Shown: one piece after another, positions 35,684-44,848 of the stretch
Layout: every line of letters starts with the position of its first letter
Numbering within the stretch: the first letter of the stretch is position 1
Assembly (NCBI RefSeq): GCF_004331175.1
Contig: NZ_SJOD01000003.1
Span: forward strand, 62,001 to 126,000
DNA from: Acinetobacter sp. ANC 4178
GTDB taxonomy: Bacteria > Pseudomonadota > Gammaproteobacteria > Pseudomonadales > Moraxellaceae
Direction: 5' to 3'
Length of the DNA: 64,000 bases
The notes under the pieces: generated by a model
What the model saw: only the letters and a program-made list of their open reading frames with translations
What the model was told of the DNA's origin: nothing
Database searches by the model: none
Position numbers and translations under genes: made by a program

Positions 35684-38647
35684 TTATTTCGCTTTTTGCA
35701 AACGCAAGGCATTTAAAACCACAGACAATGAACTGAGCGACATCGCCACTGCGGCTAACATCGGAGTCAATAGCAAGCCAGTCAATGGATAGAAAATCCC
35801 CGCTGCGACAGGTACACCCAAACCGTTATACACAAAAGAAAAGGCAAGGTTCTGTTTCATATTACGTACACCCAGTTTCGCCATATGCAGGGCATCGGCT
35901 GCTCCACGAATGTCACCTTTGACTAACGTCACTTGTGCCGTCTGTTTGGCAATATCAGTTCCATTCCCCATCGCAATTCCGACATTGGCTTGTGCAAGCG
36001 CTGGTGCATCGTTAATGCCATCTCCAGCCATCGCCACAATTTTGCCCTGCGCCTGATATTTCTTCACAATCTCCAATTTTTCGATTGGGGTACAATTGCC
36101 ATGCACATGCTGAATGCCTAACTCTTTTGCCACCAGTTGCGCATTTTGCTCATGGTCACCTGTGGCCATCACCACTTCAATGCCATCGGCAATCAATTGT
36201 TGAATCACTTGCTGCGCATTGGCTTTAATTGCATCGTGAATAGAAATATAAGCCAGCACTTCTTGGCTATTGCTCAAGAAACTTATGACATTGCCTATTG
36301 CACGTTGCTGATCTAACTGGCTTTGTACAGTAGTGTCTAACGTGATGCCGAGTTGTTCTAGCAACTTTTGACTGCCGATATACAAGGTTTGCTCTGCAAT
36401 CTGACCTTTCACGCCAAAGCCCGCGACATCTTCAAAGTCTTCCACTTTTAGCAACTGCTGTGCAGGAACAATTTGAGTCAGAGTTTGAGCAATAGGGTGA
36501 CTTGAATATTGCTCAATCGAGGCAATCCACTGTTCAACTTGAGTTTGTTCCACATTTGGGCTGAGCAACTGAATTTCTTTAAGACTCGGTTTACCTTCCG
36601 TCAGAGTCCCTGTTTTATCGACAATCAAGGTATTCACTTTACTTAAGGCTTCAATCGCTTCCGCATCTTTAAACAGTACCCCTTTTTGTGCTGCACGACC
36701 TGTAGTGGCCATCACGGACATTGGCGTCGCCAAACCAAGCGCGCATGGGCAGGCAATAATCAGTACCGCCACCGCACACATCAATGCCAAATCAAATTGC
36801 GCCCCACCAAACACCATCCATGCAACGAAGGTCAAAGCACTAATTAACAACACCACAATCACAAAATACTTGGCAAACACGTCGGCTAAACGTTGCAACG
36901 GCGCTTTAGAACGTTGCGCTTCTGCAACCGTCTGAATCATTTTTGATAACGTTGTATTAGCACCTACAGCCGTGGTTTGTATACGAATGCTGCCTTGCTG
37001 ATTCACTGTGCCGCCAATGACTGTGTCATGCACTTGCTTTTTCACTGGCACAGGTTCACCCGTCATCATGGCTTCATCGACATAGGTTTTGCCTTCCACC
37101 ACCACGCCATCCAGTGGAATCTGATCACCTGAAGAAATTTGTAAAATATCGCCTTGTTTGACCATGCCAATATCTACTTCAATCACTTGATCGTTTTGAA
37201 CCAACTTGGCGGTGTTGACTTGGAGTTTAAGCAAGGCTTTCAATGAATCGGCTGTTTTAGCACGTGCTTTCAGCTCCATGATTTGACCAAGTAAACTCAG
37301 AGATACAATCATACAGGCTGCTTCAAAGTACACCGCGACGCCATGCCCTGTTTTGGCTGCCATCGGAATCACACTTGGGAAAATGGTCGCCACGACACTA
37401 TAAATATAGGCGGCTAATACCCCAACCCCAATCAGGCTCCACATATTTAAGTTACGAGTTTTATATGAGGTCCAACAACGCTCAATAAAGGGTTTACCTG
37501 CCCACAGCACTACAGGGGTCGCCAGTACCAACTCAATCCACGGCTGAATATGCGGTGAAATAAAACTATGAATGTGTGAACCCATCGCCAAGACAAACAC
37601 AATCAACGTCAACGGTAAGGTCATCCAAAAGCGATGGCTAAAATCCACCAACTCAGGATTCGGTGCATCATCTAAAGTCGGTTGCATCGGCTCCAGCGCC
37701 ATACCACAAATCGGACACGTGCCCGGTCCTTTTTGCACAATCTCAGGATCCATCGGACAGGTATAATCCATATCCGCAGCACCTTCAGGCACAGGACGCT
37801 GATCGGCTGGAATTAGATAAAACTCAGGATCTCCCTTAAATTTGTCTAAGCAAGATGGGTTACAGAAATAATAGATCTGTTGCTGATAATCAGTTTTTAA
37901 CTCTGTATTTGAGTCAACAGACATACCGCAGACAGGGTCAATAAATGTGGATGACCCCGATGGAGCAAGATGTTCATGTTGATTTTTCCCACCACCACAG
38001 CAGCTACTTTTTGCAGCTTCTACTTTCGGCTTGGGTGCACAGCAACTTGCTTTGGTGTCTGGTTCTGTTTGCGGCTTAGGCTCACAACAAGACGTTTTTT
38101 TCTCTGTCTCTTTCGGAGTTGAACCACAACAGCCCGCAGTAGAAGTAGACACCGATACTGCATCTTCAGTTTTTACGTAAGCCTCTGGGGTTGCAATAAA
38201 CTTTTGCAAACATTTTTCACTACAAAAATAGTAGTCCTGTCCCTGCCACTCGGTGTGCGGTTTACTTAAATCCGTTACGGTCATACCGCATACAGGATCA
38301 ATAAATGTGGTCTTCTCTGTATCTGACACAGCTTTTGATCCGCAACCACAACCTTTGGAAGTAACTACAGCACTTCCCTCTTTCGCCTGAGATGAGGCAT
38401 CTCTTATATATGTTTTCGGTTGATTGCAACAAGTGCTTGCTTGTTTTTCTGAGCTTAAGTAAGCCTCTGGGTTAGCGGCAAATTTCTTTAAACAGCCTGA
38501 GCAACAAAACAAATAACGAACTGATTGATGCTCATACACATGTGGAGAACCCTCTGCCACCGTCATTCCACAGACAGGATCAATATTCACCACCGTAGGC
38601 GCTAATTTCTGTTTGGAACAGCAAGACGTTTTGTGTTGTTCACTCAT
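35684..38647 (-). CDS. copA: Copper-type P1B ATPase with three YHS domains
   Basis: 987 residues, long for the family. The first ~285 residues hold three YHS-like domains (near 19-65, 115-160 and 237-283; each begins DPVCGM and has a C-x2-3-C pair), separated by Cys-rich linkers with CC and CCG clusters. Next is the heavy-metal-binding domain YTCPMDPEIVQKGPGTCPICGMALEP (split for brevity: residues ~294-320). The P-type core has the CPC metal site in IIACPCALGLATP, the phosphorylation motif DKTGTLTEG, the TGE actuator motif and GDGINDAPAL. CPC marks Cu(I)/Ag(I) export. A MerR gene is divergent. Confidence 0.9.
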   Translation of the reverse strand: MSEQHKTSCCSKQKLAPTVVNIDPVCGMTVAEGSPHVYEHQSVRYLFCCSGCLKKFAANPEAYLSSEKQASTCCNQPKTYIRDASSQAKEGSAVVTSKGCGCGSKAVSDTEKTTFIDPVCGMTVTDLSKPHTEWQGQDYYFCSEKCLQKFIATPEAYVKTEDAVSVSTSTAGCCGSTPKETEKKTSCCEPKPQTEPDTKASCCAPKPKVEAAKSSCCGGGKNQHEHLAPSGSSTFIDPVCGMSVDSNTELKTDYQQQIYYFCNPSCLDKFKGDPEFYLIPADQRPVPEGAADMDYTCPMDPEIVQKGPGTCPICGMALEPMQPTLDDAPNPELVDFSHRFWMTLPLTLIVFVLAMGSHIHSFISPHIQPWIELVLATPVVLWAGKPFIERCWTSYKTRNLNMWSLIGVGVLAAYIYSVVATIFPSVIPMAAKTGHGVAVYFEAACMIVSLSLLGQIMELKARAKTADSLKALLKLQVNTAKLVQNDQVIEVDIGMVKQGDILQISSGDQIPLDGVVVEGKTYVDEAMMTGEPVPVKKQVHDTVIGGTVNQQGSIRIQTTAVGANTTLSKMIQTVAEAQRSKAPLQRLADVFAKYFVIVVLLISALTFVAWMVFGGAQFDLALMCAVAVLIIACPCALGLATPMSVMATTGRAAQKGVLFKDAEAIEALSKVNTLIVDKTGTLTEGKPSLKEIQLLSPNVEQTQVEQWIASIEQYSSHPIAQTLTQIVPAQQLLKVEDFEDVAGFGVKGQIAEQTLYIGSQKLLEQLGITLDTTVQSQLDQQRAIGNVISFLSNSQEVLAYISIHDAIKANAQQVIQQLIADGIEVVMATGDHEQNAQLVAKELGIQHVHGNCTPIEKLEIVKKYQAQGKIVAMAGDGINDAPALAQANVGIAMGNGTDIAKQTAQVTLVKGDIRGAADALHMAKLGVRNMKQNLAFSFVYNGLGVPVAAGIFYPLTGLLLTPMLAAVAMSLSSLSVVLNALRLQKAK

Positions 38648-38679
38648 TCTGACTCACCTTTTATTTTTTGATTGTGTTA

Positions 38680-38710
38680 GCATAAAGTCTGTACCTAGGT
38701 ACTGAGTCAA
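38680..38710 (-). promoter_or_regulatory. MerR-type promoter/operator of the metal ATPase
   Basis: Minus-strand -35 TTGACT (38705-38710) and -10 TTATGC (38680-38685) are 19 nt apart. The palindrome GTACCTAGGTAC (38691-38702) is centred in the spacer. An over-long spacer with a central dyad is the hallmark of activation by promoter distortion by MerR-family regulators. Confidence 0.82.
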
Positions 38711-38729
38711 GCCTTTTGGAGATTATTTT

Positions 38730-39125
38730 ATGCTCACTATCGGCAAACTGGCAAAACAGTGTCATGTTAATGTTGAAACGATTCGTTATTATCAGCGAAT
38801 TGGTCTCATGCGCATTCCAGAAACCACACAAAACTATCGTTATTACAGCCAACAAGACATTGAAACTTTAAGCTTTATTCAAAAAGGAAAAGATGCAGGC
38901 TTGCAGCTCAGTGAAATTCAAGATCTATTACATTTACAATTGGATGACCGAGAAAAAGTCCGTGAAGTGATTCAGCAACGACTGGAAAAAATTGATCAAC
39001 GGATTCAAGAATTAAATGCACTGAAACAGCGTCTTTCAAGTTGGGTGGATGAATGTAAAACCACCACCGACAGTTGCTGCCCAATTTTGCAAGAACTAAA
39101 AAAAGGTTCAACAACTGAACCATAA
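38730..39125 (+). CDS. MerR-family metal-responsive regulator, CueR-like
   Basis: 131 residues: an N-terminal helix-turn-helix (LTIGKLAKQCHVNVETIRYYQRIGL), a long dimerisation helix (residues ~75-108) and a Cys-containing C-terminal loop (DECKTTTDSCCPIL) that would bind the metal. CueR has Cys112 and Cys120; here C109 or so pairs with an adjacent CC, so copper, silver, mercury or zinc could fit. It is divergent from the P1B ATPase with an intergenic MerR operator. GGAG is about 9 nt before the ATG. Confidence 0.88.
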   Translation: MLTIGKLAKQCHVNVETIRYYQRIGLMRIPETTQNYRYYSQQDIETLSFIQKGKDAGLQLSEIQDLLHLQLDDREKVREVIQQRLEKIDQRIQELNALKQRLSSWVDECKTTTDSCCPILQELKKGSTTEP

Positions 39126-39196
39126 ACAGTTGCCGTCTTTTAAATTTGGCGATCACTTTCCCACTCACCTTTTCGATACTCAGGACTGCGTTCACT

Positions 39197-39787
39197 ATGT
39201 CGATTGAACTTGCTCAACTCAGAAAACAGCTTCGCAAACAACGCAGACAAGTTTCCGCTTATCGACAGCAGCAGTCCGAACAGCAAATTTTACAGCGCCT
39301 AAGACCTGTGCCCGAATTTAAACAGGCCAAGCATGTCGGCATTTATCTACATGCCTTTGGAGAAATTCAGACCCGTAAAATCATTGAATATTGTTTTCAT
39401 CAAAAAAAAGTGGTGTATTTGCCGATGATTTGCAATATGAATCAACGTTTGGTGTGGGTCAAAGTTTCACGCAATCAATTTCAAAATAAGCGTTTTTCTC
39501 ATCATCCGCTGGGTATGCAAGAACCCATGGCAACACGTGGGCAACACGTTTCACACCTAGACCTGCTACTAATGCCTTTATTGGCATGTGATCTTTATGG
39601 CACGCGTATTGGCATGGGCGGCGGTTTTTACGACAAAACCTTAGCTGCTGCACCCTATCACCGTCCGTTTCGTCTTGGTTTGGCCCATCACTTCCAGTTA
39701 GTGCCACAGCGCTTGATTCGAGAAAAATGGGACCAGCCTTTAGATGGACTGCTCACCCCTCAACAATATTTACGCTTCAAACGCTAA
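39197..39787 (+). CDS. 5-formyltetrahydrofolate cyclo-ligase
   Basis: 196 residues from ATG 39197; a longer frame to 39146 adds 17 residues that do not look like this family. The motif GTRIGMGGGFYDKTL is the 5-FTHF cyclo-ligase signature (ATP/folate site), preceded by LRKQLRKQRR and LLMPLLACD. It converts 5-formyl-THF to 5,10-methenyl-THF in one-carbon metabolism. E. coli places the 6S RNA next to it, but here the gap to merR is too short for that RNA. Confidence 0.88.
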   Translation: MSIELAQLRKQLRKQRRQVSAYRQQQSEQQILQRLRPVPEFKQAKHVGIYLHAFGEIQTRKIIEYCFHQKKVVYLPMICNMNQRLVWVKVSRNQFQNKRFSHHPLGMQEPMATRGQHVSHLDLLLMPLLACDLYGTRIGMGGGFYDKTLAAAPYHRPFRLGLAHHFQLVPQRLIREKWDQPLDGLLTPQQYLRFKR

Positions 39788-39935
39788 AATTGACATTTTT
39801 GACTGTTGAGAATACTTAAAAATCACATGTTTAGTCATTTTTTATACAATTTGTTTTGAGCGGCCCTTGTATTTTTTAAAATACCCATCACTATAAAAAA
39901 CATGGCAACACCGTTGTCACTCATTAGGAGTGCCC
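39788..39935. other. lon upstream region
   Basis: 148-nt spacer carrying the lon ribosome site (AGGAG, 39926-39930). No convincing promoter could be assigned; a heat-shock-like element at 39866-39888 was considered and rejected because of its spacing. Confidence 0.4.
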
Positions 39936-42365
39936 ATGTCTGAAATTATTATGAATCAAGAAACCTTAGAGCCTCAGGTTCCAAGTGTATTACCGCTTTT
40001 AGCGTTACGTGATGTGGTAGTTTATCCGCACATGCAAATCGCGCTATTTGTAGGTCGTGAAAAATCGATCAATGCAGTTGATGTGGCTCGTAACAGTGAC
40101 AATCTAGTATTTGTAGTTGCTCAGAAAGATTCTCTTTCAGAAGAAATTGATCACGACAACTTATATCAATACGGTACTGTCGCGAAGATTGTGCAAGTTG
40201 TGAATCATGAGAATGACGAAAACTGTATAAAAGTATTAATTGAAGGCTTACATCGTTCAAAGTTAGAAAAAATCATTGATGAAAATGACTATCTAACTGC
40301 TGAACATGCCCTCAGCCCAATGTCTGTTCAGATTGATGAAACAACCCAAGAAACACGTGTCCAAGAATTACGTGCCTTGTTTGCTCAGTATGCTGAAGCA
40401 AAATTGCGTAACGCACGTGAGTTAGTTGCTGCCGCGAACAAAATTGAAGATTTATTGCAATTATTATTCTTTGTCGCAACACGTGTGCCTTTAAATATTG
40501 ATGTGAAACAAAAGTTTCTTGAGCACGATGAATTTGAAGCACATTTACAAGAGCTCATGACCTATTTATTGCAACAGTCTGAAGAGCAACAGATTGAGCA
40601 AACTTTACATGACTCTGTAAAACGTCAAATGGAGAAAAATCAACGCGAATACTTCCTCAATGAAAAAATGAAGGTGATTCAGCGTGAACTTTCTGACATG
40701 AATGGCGGTGCGGAAGATGATGTTGCTGAAATTGAAAAACGTCTTGCCGAAGCTGATTTGCCTGAGCACGTACGTAAAAAAGCAGAAGCCGAATTCCGTA
40801 AACTGAAAGCAATGCAACCTGCCTCAAGTGAAGCGGCTGTGGTGCGCAACTATTTAGAGGTGATTTTAGATACACCTTGGAATAAAGCCAGCAAAGTCAG
40901 CATTAACTTAAGCAAAGCGCAAGAAATTCTCGATGCAGACCATTACGGCTTAGATGACGTAAAAGATCGTATTGTGGAATATCTTGCAGTTCAATCCCGC
41001 GTGAAAAAACTCAAAGGTCCAATCCTTTGTTTGGTTGGTCCTCCGGGTGTTGGTAAAACCTCATTGGGCGAATCTGTTGCGAAAGCGACTGGTCGTGAGT
41101 TTGTCCGTATGGCGCTGGGTGGTGTACGTGACGAAGCTGAAATTCGTGGTCACCGTCGTACCTATATCGGTGCGATGCCGGGTAAAATTGTGCAGTCTTT
41201 AACGAAAGTCGGCGTAAAGAACCCATTGTTCTTGCTCGATGAAATCGACAAGATGGCGCAAGACTACCGTGGTGATCCTGCTTCTGCATTGCTTGAAGTG
41301 CTCGATCCATCACAGAACAATAAGTTCAACGATCACTATTTAGATCTTGATCTTGACTTATCTGAAGTGATGTTTATCTGTACTGCCAACAGCATGAATA
41401 TTCCTGAAGCGTTGTTGGATCGTATGGAAGTGATTCGTCTACCGGGTTATACCGAAGATGAAAAAGTTAATATTGCTGAACGTTACCTTGTTCCAAAAGC
41501 GATTAAGAACAATGGTCTACGTGCTAAAGAACTGACTGTTCACGAAGAAGCAATTCGTGACATCGTGCAGCGTTATACACGTGAAGCCGGTGTACGGAGC
41601 TTAGAACGAGAAGTCTCTAAAATTGCCCGTAAAGTGGTAAAAGAAGCGGTCAGCAAAAAGGCGAAAAACCTACAAGTTGATGTCACTTCGGCTAATCTTC
41701 CAGACTACTTAGGTCCGCATAAGTTTGACTTTGGTATGGCGGAAGATGAAGCACAAGTTGGTCGTGTTAACGGCTTAGCATGGACTTCAGTCGGTGGTGA
41801 GTTATTGACCATTGAAGTTGCAGCGGTTAAAGGTAAAGGTAAATTCATTACCACGGGTTCACTCGGCGATGTAATGAAAGAGTCGATTACCGCAGCCATG
41901 ACCGTAGTACGTACTCGTGCAGATGAGTTGGGCATCGAGTCGACACGCTTCGAAGAAACGGATGTTCACGTTCACTTACCAGAAGGTGCAACACCAAAAG
42001 ATGGTCCTTCTGCCGGTCTAGCGTTAACGACTGCATTGGTTTCTGCTTTCACAGGCATTCCAATTCGTCCAGATATTGCTATGACAGGTGAAACCAGTCT
42101 TGGTGGCCGTGCAATGCGTATTGGTGGTTTGAAAGAAAAATTACTTGCTGCACACCGTGGTGGCATTAAATTAGTCTTCATTCCTCAAGACAACGTGCGT
42201 GATCTCGCAGAGATTCCTGAAAATGTGAAAGAAGGGCTTGAGATTAAAGCAGTAAAATCGATTGATGAGATTTTACCTCTTGCCTTGACGTCTAAGCCTG
42301 AACCGTTGGTTAAAGCACCGATTGTAAAACCCGTTGATGACGGCAAAAAAGCAGCACGTCACTAA
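39936..42365 (+). CDS. lon: ATP-dependent protease Lon
   Basis: 809 residues from ATG 39936, 5 nt after AGGAG. A GTG at 39930 would overlap the ribosome site and is unlikely. An N-terminal LON substrate-binding domain (LPLLALRDVVVYPHMQIALFVGRE) is followed by the AAA+ module with Walker A (GPPGVGKTSLGES) and Walker B (LFLLDEIDKM). The C-terminal protease has the catalytic Ser in PKDGPSAG and the catalytic Lys in GGLKEKLLAAHRGG. Lon degrades misfolded and regulatory proteins in the cytoplasm. A terminator follows. Confidence 0.97.
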   Translation: MSEIIMNQETLEPQVPSVLPLLALRDVVVYPHMQIALFVGREKSINAVDVARNSDNLVFVVAQKDSLSEEIDHDNLYQYGTVAKIVQVVNHENDENCIKVLIEGLHRSKLEKIIDENDYLTAEHALSPMSVQIDETTQETRVQELRALFAQYAEAKLRNARELVAAANKIEDLLQLLFFVATRVPLNIDVKQKFLEHDEFEAHLQELMTYLLQQSEEQQIEQTLHDSVKRQMEKNQREYFLNEKMKVIQRELSDMNGGAEDDVAEIEKRLAEADLPEHVRKKAEAEFRKLKAMQPASSEAAVVRNYLEVILDTPWNKASKVSINLSKAQEILDADHYGLDDVKDRIVEYLAVQSRVKKLKGPILCLVGPPGVGKTSLGESVAKATGREFVRMALGGVRDEAEIRGHRRTYIGAMPGKIVQSLTKVGVKNPLFLLDEIDKMAQDYRGDPASALLEVLDPSQNNKFNDHYLDLDLDLSEVMFICTANSMNIPEALLDRMEVIRLPGYTEDEKVNIAERYLVPKAIKNNGLRAKELTVHEEAIRDIVQRYTREAGVRSLEREVSKIARKVVKEAVSKKAKNLQVDVTSANLPDYLGPHKFDFGMAEDEAQVGRVNGLAWTSVGGELLTIEVAAVKGKGKFITTGSLGDVMKESITAAMTVVRTRADELGIESTRFEETDVHVHLPEGATPKDGPSAGLALTTALVSAFTGIPIRPDIAMTGETSLGGRAMRIGGLKEKLLAAHRGGIKLVFIPQDNVRDLAEIPENVKEGLEIKAVKSIDEILPLALTSKPEPLVKAPIVKPVDDGKKAARH

Positions 42366-42382
42366 TTTCAGCAAGAATGAGA

Positions 42383-42407
42383 AGAGAGCTACGGCTCTCT
42401 TTTTTTA
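42383..42407 (+). terminator. Terminator of lon
   Basis: 7-bp stem AGAGAGC / GCTCTCT, TACG loop, then seven T. Confidence 0.88.
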
Positions 42408-42496
42408 TTACAATTTACTGTAGATAACACCACACATCTTCGCGCTTTTATCCCCTACAATAAATTGCATTCAAAGGATGATACAGGACAATTAAA

Positions 42497-42877
42497 ATGA
42501 AAAACCCTGTCGGATGGTTTGAAATTTATGTCGATGACATACCCCGTGCCAAACAATTTTATGAAGCAGTATTTAATATTCAACTCTCAGAACTCACGCC
42601 TCCATCTGAGGGCAACTCACTGCAAATGTGGGCTTTCCCATCAGATATGCAAGTCTATGGTGCTTCTGGTGCTTTGGTTAAAATGTCAGGTATCGCCGCA
42701 GGCGGAAACAGCACATTAATCTATTTTTCATGTGAAGACTGTGCAGATGAAGCCGCACGAATTGGTGAAGCGGGTGGCAAAATTCATGAAGCAAAAACTT
42801 CCATTGGTGAGTATGGATTTATTGTTTTAGCTTTTGATACAGAAGGAAATATGATTGGTTTGCATTCAATGAAGTAA
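42497..42877 (+). CDS. VOC-family protein (glyoxalase/bleomycin resistance fold)
   Basis: 126 residues with one VOC domain: MKNPVGWFEIYVDDIPRAKQFYEAVFNIQL at the start and GEYGFIVLAFDTEGNMIGLHS at the end. The family includes glyoxalases, dioxygenases and small-molecule-binding resistance proteins. The metal ligands of true glyoxalase I are not clearly conserved, so only the fold is called. It stands alone between lon and the candidate small RNA. Confidence 0.85.
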   Translation: MKNPVGWFEIYVDDIPRAKQFYEAVFNIQLSELTPPSEGNSLQMWAFPSDMQVYGASGALVKMSGIAAGGNSTLIYFSCEDCADEAARIGEAGGKIHEAKTSIGEYGFIVLAFDTEGNMIGLHSMK

Positions 42878-42957
42878 ACCAAGCTATCACAAACAATTTA
42901 AGAATTTTGTGTTTTCGGGCTTTCAGTATTGCGCAAGTTTTTCTGTAAAAACTCAAC

Positions 42958-43099
42958 TTGAAAAAACTGAAAAAAACCCAATATTAAATAGTAAGAATAC
43001 ATATGTGCTGTATGTTTCTTATTTCTAAAGGTTATCTGTTTCTCCAGGCAGATAATCTCTTGATCGCAGTCCTTACACTATTCAAGGACTGCGTTTTTT
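42958..43099 (+). ncRNA. Candidate small RNA with promoter and terminator
   Basis: In the gap between the VOC gene and the convergent M28 peptidase gene. -35 TTGAAA (42958-42963), 18-nt spacer, -10 TATTAA (42982-42987) would start a transcript near 42994. Hairpin 1 is TTATCTG / CAGATAA (43032-43038 with 43049-43055). Hairpin 2, CGCAGTCCTT / AAGGACTGCG (43065-43074 with 43084-43093), is followed by six T and is a good intrinsic terminator. The result would be about 105 nt. No convincing ORF lies inside. It might instead be the distal 3' part of the VOC mRNA. Confidence 0.45.
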
Positions 43100-43159
43100 A
43101 TTTCTATTATTTATTTTTTCTACATAAAACCCAGTTATATCCGTTTTACTCGACACCAT

Positions 43160-44098
43160 TTACTTCAATAGGGTTTGCACCAGCCCATCAATCACCTGTG
43201 TCATCTTTTCAAGATTCAACGTCTTTAATGTATCCTCAGCCGTATGATAGTTCTTATTCCGATAAAAGGCTGTATCGGTCACCATAATGGCAGGAATATC
43301 ATAATTCCAATAATTGCTATGACTTGAAAAATTCAGCCCTGGAGTAAATGAGGGTGCAACCAAACGCTGGCATTCCAACTGCTGCATAGCAGCACAAAAA
43401 TTCTCACCAAGTCCACGCGAATCAATATCACTCACCGCTGCAATAAAATTGCCATGGCTTGGATAAATCCATTTCAATCCAACAGGGTATTCTTGTACCA
43501 GTGCGGCATCGTAGTAGCCAATCATTTCAAGAATATAGACGCCTTGAATCTTGTCACGCTGTGCTTGTACCGACTTAGCATGTACATAACTGCCCATATA
43601 TTCAGTATTGGTATACGGAGGTTCTTCCAGTGTATAAAAAGCAAACTCAACATTATGCGTCAGACTATTCTTCTCCTGCGCCAAAATACGAGCCGTTTCA
43701 ATTACTCCTGCAACTCCCGAGGCATTGTCATCTGCTCCCTGTAATTGACCGAACACATCATAATGCGCGCCAACAATAACTTTTTCAGCACCGCCCACAT
43801 TTAATGAACAGACCACGTTGCGATAATTTTCTCGGTTCACAATATAATTCTGAAATTGACAAGGAATCCCAAACAAACGCATTTGCTCTTTAATCCAAGC
43901 CGAAACCCGATTTAATTCGGCCGTATTTTGATGATTCCGAAATGAACCCGTACCAATAATCTGTTGTAGATAGACTTGTACATTCTGGACGTCAGCTTGC
44001 TGACTGATGGCAGAATTGGCTTGGCTCTGCGTAACCACTGAAATAGCCACAGTCAGCAATCCAAGCCAGCCAACGTTTAAAAGTTTATTCCTTTTCAT
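43160..44098 (-). CDS. Secreted M28-family aminopeptidase
   Basis: 312 residues with a signal peptide (MKRNKLLNVGWLGLLTVAIS..., cleavage near the SQA/NSA region). The M28 metal-ligand order is present: GAHYDVFG (His, Asp), GADDNASGVAG (Asp), TLEEPP (Glu-Glu), EMIGYYDAA (Asp-like) and the late SHSNYWNYDIPAIMVTDTAFYRNKNYH (His). It should be a two-zinc exopeptidase in the periplasm or outside. It converges with the candidate small RNA. Confidence 0.88.
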   Translation of the reverse strand: MKRNKLLNVGWLGLLTVAISVVTQSQANSAISQQADVQNVQVYLQQIIGTGSFRNHQNTAELNRVSAWIKEQMRLFGIPCQFQNYIVNRENYRNVVCSLNVGGAEKVIVGAHYDVFGQLQGADDNASGVAGVIETARILAQEKNSLTHNVEFAFYTLEEPPYTNTEYMGSYVHAKSVQAQRDKIQGVYILEMIGYYDAALVQEYPVGLKWIYPSHGNFIAAVSDIDSRGLGENFCAAMQQLECQRLVAPSFTPGLNFSSHSNYWNYDIPAIMVTDTAFYRNKNYHTAEDTLKTLNLEKMTQVIDGLVQTLLK

Positions 44099-44251
44099 TT
44101 ATTATTATTCCACCGTCATTGCAATTTTTTTCATTCTTAAAGAGCATTAATGCAACAGCCAGTAATTATTTTCAATTGCAAAATGTATATCCATATGGGT
44201 TTGTGCGATTTCAAGGCTATAATTCTGCTGAATTAGCATGTGATGCCAGAT

Positions 44252-44734
44252 ATGAAAATACGAATTCTGACCATCGGTCAAAAAATGCCAGCTTGGGTTC
44301 TGACGGGTTTTGAAGATTATTTCAAACGAATTCAACCTTTTGTACAAACTCAAATTATTGAGCTACCGATGGCAAAGCGCGGAAAAAATGATTCTGAAGC
44401 CGACATTTTAAAATATCGACAAATTGAAGGCGACAGTATTTTAAATGCACTCAAACAAAATGAAACCCTCATCGCGCTTGAAGTGGGTGGTCGTGAATTC
44501 AGTACGGAAAAACTGGCAGACACCATGAAATCATGGATGTTGGAAGGCAATGATGTCGCCTTAGCGATTGGTGGACCAGATGGTCATTCTGAAGCGGTAC
44601 GCAAAGCAGCCGCATGGCATTGGTCGTTATCGAAGCTGACCTTGCCACATCCATTGGTGCGTGTCATGCTGATCGAACAGTTATATCGAGCCATGAGTAT
44701 TAATCACAATCATCCCTATCATCGAGCGGGTTAA
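44252..44734 (+). CDS. rlmH: 23S rRNA (pseudouridine1915-N3)-methyltransferase
   Basis: 160 residues from ATG 44252, the start that matches E. coli RlmH (MKLQ...). Two upstream in-frame starts (GTG 44240, ATG 44243) would add 3-4 residues; none of the three has a strong ribosome site. The SPOUT knot sequences are LALEVGGREFS-like (IALEVGGREFS), AIGGPDGH and LPHPLVRVMLIEQLYRA. The enzyme methylates pseudouridine in helix 69 of 23S rRNA. Confidence 0.94.
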   Translation: MKIRILTIGQKMPAWVLTGFEDYFKRIQPFVQTQIIELPMAKRGKNDSEADILKYRQIEGDSILNALKQNETLIALEVGGREFSTEKLADTMKSWMLEGNDVALAIGGPDGHSEAVRKAAAWHWSLSKLTLPHPLVRVMLIEQLYRAMSINHNHPYHRAG

Positions 44735-44848
44735 ACCTATCTCCCATCATTCTATAATTGCAACAATACGTTGAATAGAAACTCTTTATTCAATTATTCG
44801 TATTTGGCATGATGAACATATTCTCTTATTCAAATTAGGCGCAAGACG

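Noticed and set aside
39126..39196. 6S RNA upstream of the 5-FTHF cyclo-ligase gene
   Set aside because: Only about 70 nt are free between merR and this gene; 6S RNA needs about 180 nt.
39866..39888. Heat-shock sigma-32 promoter for lon (CTTGTAT ... CCCAT)
   Set aside because: The spacer is about 10 nt, too short for the sigma-32 consensus.
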